From Filobasidium wieringae (taxonomy: Eukaryota > Basidiomycota > Tremellomycetes > Filobasidiales > Filobasidiaceae), in assembly GCA_001600055.1 (NCBI GenBank), contig BCIV01000002.1, positions 190,287 through 254,286 of the forward strand: 64,000 nt of DNA, in the 5' to 3' direction. The notes beneath the pieces were generated by a model. That model ran no database searches and was not told where the DNA came from. It was given only the letters and a program-made list of their open reading frames with translations. The translations under genes and the position numbers were made by a program. Shown here piece after piece: positions 25,751-35,893 of the stretch (position 1 is the first letter of the stretch; every line of letters starts with the position of its first letter).

Positions 25751-26129
25751 TCGTGGTGGCATTATTACATCTAGGGAAAGATCGTATGAACACTATATGG
25801 GCAGATAAGTCGCAATGGCCGGACCTTAGCATGGCCGCTCGAGTTTATTACGCAGAGAATAGCAGGGCGTATCGGGAACCAAAGTGAAGACTTTAGTGTA
25901 TTAGTCGTACGCTAGAGGACACCACCCATATTATGGGTGTGCATTGGGGGAAATGCGTAAAATGCATGCAGTTATTTACTATTGTACTCACCAATCAGGC
26001 GACGCGCATATACGATCTATCCCCGGGATGACGTGGAGTTGTTGTTGACAGCCTACCACTCACAAAGGCGATGATATAGTAGTTCATGTTCGACTGGCAG
26101 GGCGACCATCCAAGCCAATAGCTGCAGTC
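25751..26129. other. Intergenic, island right side
   Basis: No gene is seen. A short perfect inverted repeat, CACCCATA-T-TATGGGTG, lies at about 25924-25942. Confidence 0.4.
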
Positions 26130-26665
26130 GCAGAAGGAAGGTGGAGCGTTATGCGTCTCTCACTGACCCGAGCAGACATAAGGAAGGTGGAGCGTCCTGC
26201 GTCTCTCACTGACCAATTCCTACTCTCCGGAGTGACCCCAGGAAGGTGGAGCGTCCTGCGTCTCTCACTGACCAATTCCTACTCTCCGGAGTGACNNNNN
26301 NNNNNNNNNNNNNNNNNNNNNNNNNNNNNNNNNNNNNNNNNNNNNNNNNNNNNNNNNNNNNNNNNNNNNNNNNNNNNNNNNNNNNNNNNNNNNNNNNNNN
26401 NNNNNNNNNNNNNNNNNNNNNNNNNNNNNNNNNNNNNNNNNNNNNNNNNNNNNNNNNNNNNNNNNNNNNNNNNNNNNNNNNNNNNNNNNNNNNNNNNNNN
26501 NNNNNNNNNNNNNNNNNNNNNNNNNNNNNNNNNNNNNNNNNNNNNNNNNNNNNNNNNNNNNNNNNNNNNNNNNNNNNNNNNNNNNAGGAAGGTGGAGCGT
26601 TCTGCGTCTCTCACTGACCCGAGCAGACATAAGGAAGGTGGAGCGTTCTGCGTCTCTCACTGACC
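26130..26665. repeat. Minisatellite with two unit types and an assembly gap
   Basis: All units share aaggtggagcgt, then a variable pair of bases, then tgcgtctctcactgacc. They end either in cgagcagacata (about 47 bp) or in aattcctactctccggagtg plus acccc (about 59 bp). At least five units are visible, two of them after a 290-base run of N (26296-26585). The N run marks unresolved sequence, so the true array length is unknown. Confidence 0.9.
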
Positions 26666-26833
26666 GAATGTGGCTCGCAAGCACGAATCAATCAAAGGGA
26701 AACTATCGGCCAGGAAAATCGTCTCGACATCTTCAAGACTAGACCATGAGGGTCCACGGTTTTGTAGTTTACCAACAACTAATTACCGAACAACAGATGT
26801 CACTATAGACACGTTACAAACTTAACCTCGAAG

Positions 26834-27046
26834 CTAAGTACTAGTACTCGTAGTGAAATACCGACTAAAGCCTTCCACCGCGTAGGGATAAAGGTAAACG
26901 GGAAGGCCTTCATGCGCGTAAGGATAGGGATAGACGGGCGTATCGGAGATCATGTACTCGTCATCGTCTGCGTCGTTGGAGGCATCGGACATGTTTGATC
27001 GGAAGTACTGATGGAAATAAAGTTGTGAGATGATTTGGGAGTTCAA
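26834..27046 (-). CDS. Hypothetical small acidic protein or terminal exon
   Basis: An open minus-strand frame of 70 codons contains a near-duplicate pair PVYPYPYAHEG and PVYLYPYAVEG after an acidic stretch. Directly upstream on the same strand (27082-27282), another open frame lacks an ATG start and ends in a basic tail, NKRSRMDI. The two could be exons of one gene. No family is recognised. Confidence 0.25.
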   Translation of the reverse strand: MNSQIISQLYFHQYFRSNMSDASNDADDDEYMISDTPVYPYPYAHEGLPVYLYPYAVEGFSRYFTTSTST

Positions 27047-27282
27047 GCAAGCACGATAACTGACATCGAAGCACGGGGGCCTTATATGTCCATCCGGCTT
27101 CTCTTATTCCTTGTCTGGGATTCGGCGGTGCCAGAATTGGGGGGCTCGAGTAGACCTTCTACATCATCGGGGCACGAGGAGGACGGAACAACCTTCAACA
27201 AGATATCGCCATAGGAACGGAGAAGACTAGGAATCCTAACAACCGATCGGCGATGAAATGTCCTGTGTGAACAATAACTCAA

Positions 27283-28277
27283 GGAAAGTGCGGGTGGGGT
27301 CCGATTCCTCTATGTCGTTTGCCCGAGTCGGTCGGGATCATTACTTCAAAAACAATAAAAACTAAAAACAATAACTCAAGGTGACTGTAGCCAGATTGGC
27401 AGACTGAGTTTGAAAAAGACAACGGGCCTGGGTCTGTTGCTCGGACTCGACAAAGCCGTACAGGATGTCAGGACCTTAATACCGATCAAAGAACGACGAA
27501 ACAGCTAGCGCGACCTTATGCGCAGTAAGAACCTGCAAACACGAAAGAACCCCCCTTTCCGAGCCGGTTTGGAGTTTGGTTGCCCACACACCATAATATA
27601 AGTAAAATTTGATTCCAATCCAAATGATTTAGCAGACCTTTTGCGGTCTGTATTCTCATCCGCCTTGACTGGGGATGCTATTCCCTACCTGCACCATACA
27701 TACCATTAGTCGTGTATGTAACTATCCCTAGAGGTGGTACGATGGCTAATATTCTAACCAGTACCATTCAGTGACTGGGCAAAATAGATGTACTCATATA
27801 GCCGTCAAATTGTTTTGCACGCCTTCGACCACAAGGGCCAAGCAGGAGCAAAGACTTTCTCAGTATGCAAACTACGATCGAGTCAATCGTATTTCTGAAA
27901 TCGTCATCATATCGAAACCATAACTAGTCAAACGTATACAGACAATCGTAAACTATAGACCATGAGTATGCACATCCTTGATCGTTACTCCTGGACGATA
28001 TCTCTGCATGTCGTGATTGAATCCTTTTGCAAAAGATTCGAAGAGGTAGTGTCGTCGTGTTTTTCTTTGTTTCGCGTTCAAGCTTGCGTTGTCACGTTGG
28101 GAGGCGAGCCGTTGACACCACCGTCGATGGGACTAGAGGTGGTGGCCGGTTCGACCGGCGACCCATCCTGAGATTGCGAGGTCCCAGCGGTCTCATTGCG
28201 AACGGGTTTCGGAGTGACTCCGAAATGGCTGACACGACCAAATGTAAGTTCGAGGTCTCGGGCAAGACTTTGCATGC
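27283..28277. other. Intergenic, nothing recognised
   Basis: About 1 kb without convincing coding potential, tRNA or repeat, downstream of Nrd1. Confidence 0.4.
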
Positions 28278-30740
28278 TCACTTCTGCTTCGGCATATTGG
28301 CACATCTATCCTTTCCGTACGAGATCTTGCAATTAACATAGTCGGGGTTCTGTCGGATTTTGTCGATCGCCTTGGATGCATTGCCGACAGCACAGCTGGA
28401 TCCAGGCCGAGATCAGAGAGGTGTAGCACACATCGCGCCGACTGTACTCACAAGTTGACAAAAGCGACCTTTTTCTCCTTGAGAAAGTTGATCTGTTCGA
28501 TTTCTAGGATCCCGTTTGCGAATCAGTTTCACCAGTCACATCCCTCCAATTCGCATGGACTCACCACCAAACTCTCCAAAGTCCTGCCTCAGCTTTTCCT
28601 CGGTGTACTTGTCAAAGTCTTCAATGTTCCCAATGTACACATTTCTAGTGGCTCCAGCAGTGATGGTAGCCATGACGGCAGGGCTGACATGTCCGACCGC
28701 TCGTCCCCAACTGATCTTGACCTTGGAGTTGTGAATCATCAACCCATGATTGGTAGCTTGTTGGAAAAAGGAAGCCGCCTGGGTTGGATCGGCAAAAGTG
28801 ACAAACTGGAGAAATCACGCTCATCAGCCAGTCATCCTGAATCCATAACGACACGGGGACTTACGGCGTAATGCTTGTCTTGAAGATAGCGAACCTGCGC
28901 TACTAGACCCCCACGAATGGCGTCACAGACGTCCGAGGTGTTGGCATCCTCTGGGATACTACCAATGTAGATACACCGATTCGACATGGTCGTGTTGTAC
29001 GGGTCCTGGTTATCGAACCCGTTCTGACGAGGCGTCGGCGAATGGAAGCTGTTGCTATACAGCGTAGCAGGCGACAGTGGGTTGAACGCTTGGAAGGGAG
29101 CGCCAGGCATTCCGAGTGTGTGACCTAGGGCCGCAGCGGCTTGTTGCTGAGCAGCTTGAACAGCAGCCTGCTGAGCTCGAGGAACATAGGCACATCGATC
29201 CTGTACGGCGAGACGTCAATCACATGCTCGTAACGAGCGTATCTCTCGAGCTAACCTTTCCGTAACCGATCCTTTTTCCTTGCCATGGCTGTTCAGTGGG
29301 TAAAGTCGAAACGACCTGTACCGAGACGATTTCCAAGTCAACACCGTGAAAGAACACAATTCGCTTGACAACCAACCTTCATGGCCGCGCCGATGCTCAA
29401 AAAGTGAACAAACCCAATCCCCTTGTCCCTGACAATCTTGACCTGATCGATAGGCCCGAACCTACAAAGATCATCCCTCAATTCGCTCTCCGTCAGGTTC
29501 TCGTCCAATCCACCGAGGTAGACGTTTCGGGTCGCCTTGGACATGGCAATAGCCTGCACGACGCCGGAAGGCACGATCGAAGGTTTACCCCAACCGATCT
29601 TCAATTCTTGCCCATGTAGGGTTAATTTTTTTACGGTAGCATCGGCATGGAACGCAGCAGCTGTAGCACCGTCCAAGAACGAGATGAAGACGCAGGACTT
29701 CTCAGGCAAAAGACGAACGGATTCCACGGGTCCGAATCGAACGAGGTTCATCAACTCGTCGACCGAGGCATCTACAGCGAAGAGCAGGTCAGGATCTTTT
29801 CAGAGTACAAGCAACTTTCGGCTCATACCTGGAGGCAAGTTCCCTACGTATACGGTCCTTCCGGTGGTGTTGCCAGCTGCAGCTGCAGCAGCCGCGGCGG
29901 CAGCAGGACCGTAATTACCGGTCATCTGCGAAAGGAGCGACACGTCTCAGCAACGGTCCCCAACGACAATCACAAGAGTGAACCTACTTGAGCCGGGTCC
30001 ATTTGTCCATTCGCTAGGGTTCCGGGTAACCTTGTAGGTTGCTACCACCATCAAAGTACACGATGATGAGCCTTTCGCGCACGCTCGCGGACGAGACTTC
30101 AAACACTCACCATGCCGTTCATCCCCGGTAGCTTGCCATTCATTCCCATATGGCCATACGGATTGAAGACTGGCCCTCCCTGTCCAGGTCCTGTACTCAT
30201 CCTTCCTCGTCTGATGGAACCTCCAGCATTGGCATTCATCCCATTGATCCCGTTCATCCCATTCATTCCGTTCATTCCGTTCATGCCGTAACCACCCATA
30301 TTACCATTCATCTGCTGAATGGGAGGCAGTTGATTGTTAACTTGCAATCCTGCCAGGGATTGGGTCACATGATTCAAGTCGTTCAAGTTTGGGTTCTGCA
30401 GGCCATTCATATACCCTGCACCCGGATGCATCAGACCAGGGTCCAAGCCGTTGTTTTGAGCTGCAATCGAGTTGACGAGAGCGACCGGGTTCGCATCACC
30501 TCCTTGAGCTTGGTTAGCTGCTTGAGCCTGAATAAGTTCCAGTGTAGCAGCTCCTCCTAGGGACTGGGACGGCCTACGGGCGTGCCCGTTGACGTGGCTG
30601 ATGCTGCGTCGGTGGGTCGACGAGGTAGGGAGGGTGGTATCGGGGTGACCCGTAAGGTCGATAGATTGACGGGTCCTCATGAGCGTATCAGTCGTGCTGT
30701 GTCGAGACTGGTTGTTTGACAAAAGATGAAAGTGCAGCAA
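28278..30740 (-). CDS. Four-RRM RNA-binding protein, Nrd1-like
   Basis: RNA-binding protein resembling fission-yeast Nrd1, a negative regulator of sexual differentiation that binds mRNA. Four RRM domains are visible in order: one with SVRLLPEKSCVFISF; one with RNVYLGGLDENL and RIGYGKDRCAYVPR; one with RCIYIGSIPED; one with RNVYIGNIEDF and ending YGKDRCANMPKQK. The repeated GYGKDRCA tails are typical of this family. The N-terminus is low-complexity, with an MNG(M/I)NGMNG repeat (about 30240-30290) and a poly-Ala run (about 29885-29910). Introns are short and in frame. The first in-frame ATG is at 30740; MRTRQSIDLTG at 30680 is an equally good start. The true stop is at 28278; an overlapping frame further on is not part of the gene. 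Confidence 0.85.
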
Positions 30741-31408
30741 AGGGATCAGGTCGATAAATCAAAAGTTGAATCACATCAGCATAGCAATTCAAATCAAGTG
30801 ACATCACTTGGCATTTCCCCCGTCTTGACCCGACAGCACGACAGACTAGCTCATTCCCCCTTCATCAACAGGGATCAACGGGATGAAGCGACTTACGAAT
30901 GACTATGTTACTTTTCAGAAGATACCTTTGAGTATTTCAGTATGATCTTTCGCTCAATGAGCTGAAATCTAATCTTTGTCCTGCGGATTGAGGGTGGTGG
31001 ATGTCGAGCTGGTTGGAATGAAGATTATCTGAGCAGAGCTAGAGCATGTACGATATGTCGATGGCAGAGCGAGGGAAGGCGTAGGTGAGGCTACCTGATG
31101 TGATCTGATCGATGCCTATTTGAGTGAACGAGTGTGCGTGCTGTGAGGTGGACCGACCGACCGAGCACAGAGAGTGTCAGAGTGTGCGAATGCGAGCTGC
31201 TGCTCATCGGATGCGCTCGGTCGTATCTCGACGGCAATCAATTACGGCACACCAGACGTCACATCATGATTCCCCCATACATCACCGACATCATTTCTGG
31301 CTCGAAACATCGCCCACTCACTCTGCCACACAGTCGTCAGTATGGGCATCGCATCATCGTATTACATGTAAACAATAACCATAACCCTTCATCCTAGAGG
31401 GAACCGTT
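30741..31408. promoter_or_regulatory. Nrd1 upstream region and CCT4 3' side
   Basis: About 670 bases. The part next to 30740 should be the Nrd1 promoter and leader; the part near 31409 is the CCT4 3' UTR. Nothing more specific is seen. Confidence 0.35.
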
Positions 31409-33734
31409 TCATCTCGTGAACTGTCGCGTTTCACATTAAACACAATCAGCTCATTCGCTGATTTCTTCCTTCAGCCATCGTATAGTAACTCACCTGAATG
31501 TCGTCGATACGCAAAATCAAAGCCACAGTCTCGGTCGCCAATTCAATGGCGCTCGTGGAAACCAACAAAGGCTGGAGTACATTCTCCTCAAGAATGTTCG
31601 AAATCAATCCCTATCGCACGTAAACCAGATGAGCCCAGAGAACACCCTCGACCTCGCTCCAATTCCTGCAACTGACCTTCCTGACGTTGATACCCGCATT
31701 CTTTTCACCCAGCGCATGCCTGTTCCTCAACTCGGTTACAATAGCAATCGGGTTCAATCCAGCGTTCTCGGCCAAGGTGGTAGGTATGACCTCGAGCGCT
31801 TCGGCGAAAGCTTGGAAACAGTAAGCCTCCATTCCTCGCAAGGTTTGACCGTACTGTGTTAACAGTCGAGAGACGTGGATCTCGGGAGCTCCTCCTCCAG
31901 CGATCAAAGCCCTGATTGGTACGAGCGATCTTAGAGAGAAATTCCGATCTCTCAACTGGCCTCGCACCGACTCACCTCTTCTTGACCAAACACCTCACGA
32001 CACAAAGAGCATCGTGCAAACTCCTCTCGCTCTCCTCCAAAACCAACCCATTTGCTCCCGTACAGATAATGCTGATCGTCTTTCCGGGGTTCTTGACACC
32101 CGTCACCTTGACGACCTTGGCACCATCATTCTTCGTCTGAGCCTCCTCGACCAGATCGGCGTATCCCAACTTGTCCTCGGTGAACCCATCAATGTCCGCA
32201 ATAGGCTTGCATCCAGTAGACTTGCTGATGAATTCAATCTCATCCCTCTCGATATCCTTGATAACCATGATCTTGAGCTTGGCAAGGAAATGCAGCGAGA
32301 GTTCATTGACGGCATCACGGAGGATAGACTTCTGGATCAACAAGACGTTGCATCCAGACTTTTTGATCTTTTTACACAGGTTGAGGAGGTATTGTCGTTC
32401 TTCCTTGAGGATCTTGTCCATCTGTCGGTAATCGTTAACAACAATCTGGTTGTCCATCTGTTATACACCGACCGTGTCAGCCAATAGTTTCATCTACTGA
32501 GAATCTTGCGCAACTCACATCAGGCTTAGGAGAACTCAATTGGAACTGGATCAAACCAATCTTGGCCTTTTCAATCCTGTTGGGTCCACCAGCGCTGTTG
32601 ACCACCGATTGGTTCAATGCCAATCCATCGATCAATTCAGTGTCATCAATGGTTCCTCCAACCTTCTTGACGATCCTGATATCTCTCAGATCGACATTGG
32701 AAGCCTCGGGGGTGACTAATCGCGAGACAGCCTGGACGGCGATGGGTGCGAGGACAGAAGAATATTGGGAGACGATCTGAAACGATCATACATTCAGCAT
32801 CTACCGAAACGGATTGTGTATAGCATCATCACTTACCTTAGAGTTTAAACTGGTACTAGCAGCCCTGAGCAGGTTCTCTTTGTCGTTCAGATCTACGGGA
32901 GTAGACATTTCGGTCAAGTATTCGACGGCCTTGGAAGCGGCCTTTTGGAAGGATTGCGCAATGATGGTGGGGTGGATTCCTGTTACCACGCAAACACAGA
33001 AGCTATCAGCGGTTGTAAGCTTGAGCCAGACAATAGGACGGCTAACCTTGCGAGAGCACCTTCTCAGCAGCGGACAAAAGACTTCCAGCAAGAACAACAA
33101 CAGAGGTGGTTCCGTCTCCAGCTTCGATATCCTGAGCTGCCGAAAGCTCTACCAACTGAAAACGGGAGTTGATCGTTAGAACCCAATGCTCGAATCTATG
33201 ATCCAGCTATTCGCACTGACCATTCGGGCAGCGGGGTGAAGTACGGCCATGTGCTTCAAGATGGTAGCTCCATCGTTGGTAATGACTACTTCTCCATTTC
33301 CAGTCTGGATCTATCATATGGAGAAACGATTGCGAAAGGTAAGCACGATTCTTGCAGCTGTGATCTGTCTACAAAGACGAACCATCTTGTCCATTCCCTT
33401 GGGTCCCAGAGATGTCCGTACGGCATCTGCAACAGCTGATTTGAGGGTGAAAACTCCGTGTTAGTCCCTCGTCATTCTAGCGACTTAAACAAATACTGTC
33501 TCACCCTTTGCAGCGTTCATGTTAGACAATCGAACCTCCATAGGCTTTCCCTGATGTACATGAAGTCACATTCAATCAGCACGCGAGGTCTCGGGGTGTT
33601 TGTAACTGAGGTTTTCTGGGCTGTCCTTGCCCCTTTCCCCAGCCAATAAGCTTATAGATCATTCCACTACTCACCTTGTCAGTAAAGTTGCTCTCCGACC
33701 CTCCCACATTTGCACTAGGTCCTGCTACTGCCAT
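31409..33734 (-). CDS. CCT4: CCT delta subunit (T-complex protein 1 subunit delta)
   Basis: Subunit of the cytosolic TRiC/CCT chaperonin that folds actin, tubulin and WD-repeat proteins. The ATPase signatures are present across exons: [21 protein letters not shown] and [17 protein letters not shown], plus the late GGGAPE motif. The delta-type apical region includes [20 protein letters not shown] and [14 protein letters not shown]. The first exon starts [12 protein letters not shown] at 33734. The last coding exon is only 12 nt: DDIQ is joined to FTR and a stop at 31409. At least seven introns are present, all in frame. It is divergent from Vps60. Confidence 0.93.
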
Positions 33735-34207
33735 TTTCGTGGATCTCGTCTATTAGTTTGGTGGAGTTCGTAGTAGTCTATTCAGAATCGCTCTCGATGC
33801 TAGCTCTTATTTGGTACCAGAAAAAGGAAACTGATTGATAGCTGAGGTTGTTATGGATTTCGAAGGACAGCTTTGGTAATTCCATCCACGAACGATCAAC
33901 AGCGTTGTTCGACTTAGAACGGACATTGTTCAGCAGCCAATGTCCGTCATGATGCCCAGCTGATGATGTCCGGATTCGCTTCCGCGCCACCGCCGATGAC
34001 CGGTAGCTCACTCATCCAGGTCGAGATCTACGATCCAGATGGATTCCAGACGAGTTCAGTCCGTCAGCATTCAGCGACTTGCCACATATAAAGGAAGCCT
34101 TGAAGGTGTGCAACACTTGACCGATACGAGTATCTCCTGATCTTATCCCACTCGCCACTCAAACCAAACATCATTTCGGCAAATCCGACAAAAGGAAAGG
34201 CGACACT
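33735..34207. promoter_or_regulatory. Divergent promoter, CCT4 / Vps60
   Basis: The 473 bases between two divergent start codons should hold both promoters. No specific element is assigned. Confidence 0.4.
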
Positions 34208-35302
34208 ATGAACAGAGTCAGTACCCCAGCTCGTTCTCTCTATTTCTCGTAAGGGCGATTTCTGAAGTGAATTCCCACTAGATCTTTGGATCAGGTAAAG
34301 CCAAACCCAAGCCCAATCTCTCGGATGCTATTAATTCGGTTAGTACACTGATCGCGGCGTTTGTCCGAGAGATCGATTTGCCAATTCAATCCCCTGCATT
34401 GACAGACGGATACAAGGATCGGTAACATCGAAGTCAAGATCAAGAAACTTGATGGAGAGTTGGCCGTGTTCAAAGGCCAGATGTCGAAAATGAAGAACGG
34501 ACCTGGAAAGGTGGGCAAAATCACATGACCACGGATCGACTTAATCGCTAACCAATTCCTTACGGAGGACAGCAAGCTGTGATGCAAAGAGCAATGAGGG
34601 TCCTACAGCAGAAGAAGATGTACGAGGGGCAACTCATGCAACTGACTCAGCAGACGTTCAATATGGAGCAGGCTCAGATGACGACGGAGAATCTAAAAAA
34701 CACGGTTTGTTTCTGCCCTTCCTGCTCCTCAATGTCGAGACACTGATGCACGCATTACATATGTGCAGATGGCAACGGTAGATGCTATGAAGATAGCTAA
34801 CAAGGAGATGAAGAAGCAGTACAAGAACATTGACATCGATAAGATCGAGGTAGGTCCCTCTTTGAATCTGCTTCCAATCGAAACTTGCGTTGTTGACAAG
34901 CAATTTCAACCCAGAACATACATTACGATATGGAGGAACTCATTGAACAGGCGAATGAAATTCAAGAGACACTGGGCCGAACATATGGTGTGCCGGATGA
35001 GGTGGACGAGGCTGACCTTGAAGCCGGTACGGTATTGTGTTGCAAGTGAAGACTTTAATTTGAAACCTATCTGACTTCCTCTCTGTATATAGAATTGGAA
35101 GCTCTAGGAGAAGATTTCGGGGAGGAAGAAGAAATGCCCTCTTACCTCAAGGACTCCAATGCTCTTCCAGACTTCATAGATGAAGCGCCCGTTCCCGCTC
35201 AAACTGTGGGTCCCCTTCCCTAGTAATAGCATGACATGCAAGTCACCTCACTGACTACCGTTGCCCTGCCAGAATACGCCTCAAGCGGAAGTGGCAAGAT
35301 AG
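34208..35302 (+). CDS. VPS60: ESCRT-III-associated protein Vps60/CHMP5
   Basis: Acts in multivesicular-body sorting at endosomes, recruiting Vta1-Vps4. The first exon is only nine coding bases, MNR, joined to [17 protein letters not shown], the usual Vps60/CHMP5 N-terminus. Further exons give a Snf7 fold: [19 protein letters not shown], then [20 protein letters not shown], then the amphipathic [19 protein letters not shown]-terminal acidic tail with LPSYL-like and LPDF motifs ends [12 protein letters not shown]. Length (about 220 residues) is normal. Around six short introns splice in frame. Confidence 0.93.
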
Positions 35303-35893
35303 ACTTCGTTTCTCCAACGGAAGAGGCCGGCGGCTTACACTTCAAGCCATCGTCTCAACCATCTCTTAGTAATGTCATTGTGTATAGACTCCATATATTT
35401 CAGATGTTGTACCGTTCGATAAGGTGGATACGGATTCCGGTTTCTTGTAATATGTACACGAGCAAAATCACAGAATATGAATATACCGATTACGGAAGCA
35501 AATGAAGGTCGCTCGGTTCACCATTTCCTGTACCGATACGAAATGTCGTCTTCTTCATTCGTTGGGTCGATGCCTTCACTGTCCCTGTACGTCTGGAAGT
35601 CCGGAGGTCCTTCTGGTACAAGACCTGGCCCACCGATACAGTATTCAGGATTCGACGGCTTGTTGCGAGATCTTTCTACTCTGAACGACTTTAGCAATCA
35701 ATATCTTCCTGCTTCCTGGATTTTCCGTCAAGTCACCCAAGGTCGATCCAGAACTATTGATATTCATCTGCCCAGCATCTTCTTCTTTCAACATACCTTG
35801 TTGAAATAAAGGCAAAAGGGATTCTGGCTAGAGTGGGACCGTCAAATTCGTTGGGAAGTAGCTGAATCGGCAATCGAGGCAATAGGTCGTATC
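35303..35893. other. Intergenic, nothing recognised
   Basis: About 590 bases between Vps60 and the SUMO ligase gene. There are short open frames only and no known domain. Confidence 0.4.

Noticed and set aside
14571..26665. Classing the island as a Starship, Crypton, Helitron or LTR element
   Set aside because: No tyrosine recombinase motif, Rep/helicase, reverse transcriptase or long terminal repeat pair was recognised in any frame. An OTU domain alone is not diagnostic.
26246..26684. Coding frames running through the N block
   Set aside because: The open frames exist only because N bases hide stops; the sequence is a minisatellite.
28078..28305. 75-codon minus-strand frame at the 3' end of Nrd1
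   Set aside because: It overlaps the real last Nrd1 exon in another frame. The Nrd1 frame ends CANMPKQK at 28278, matching the family's tail.
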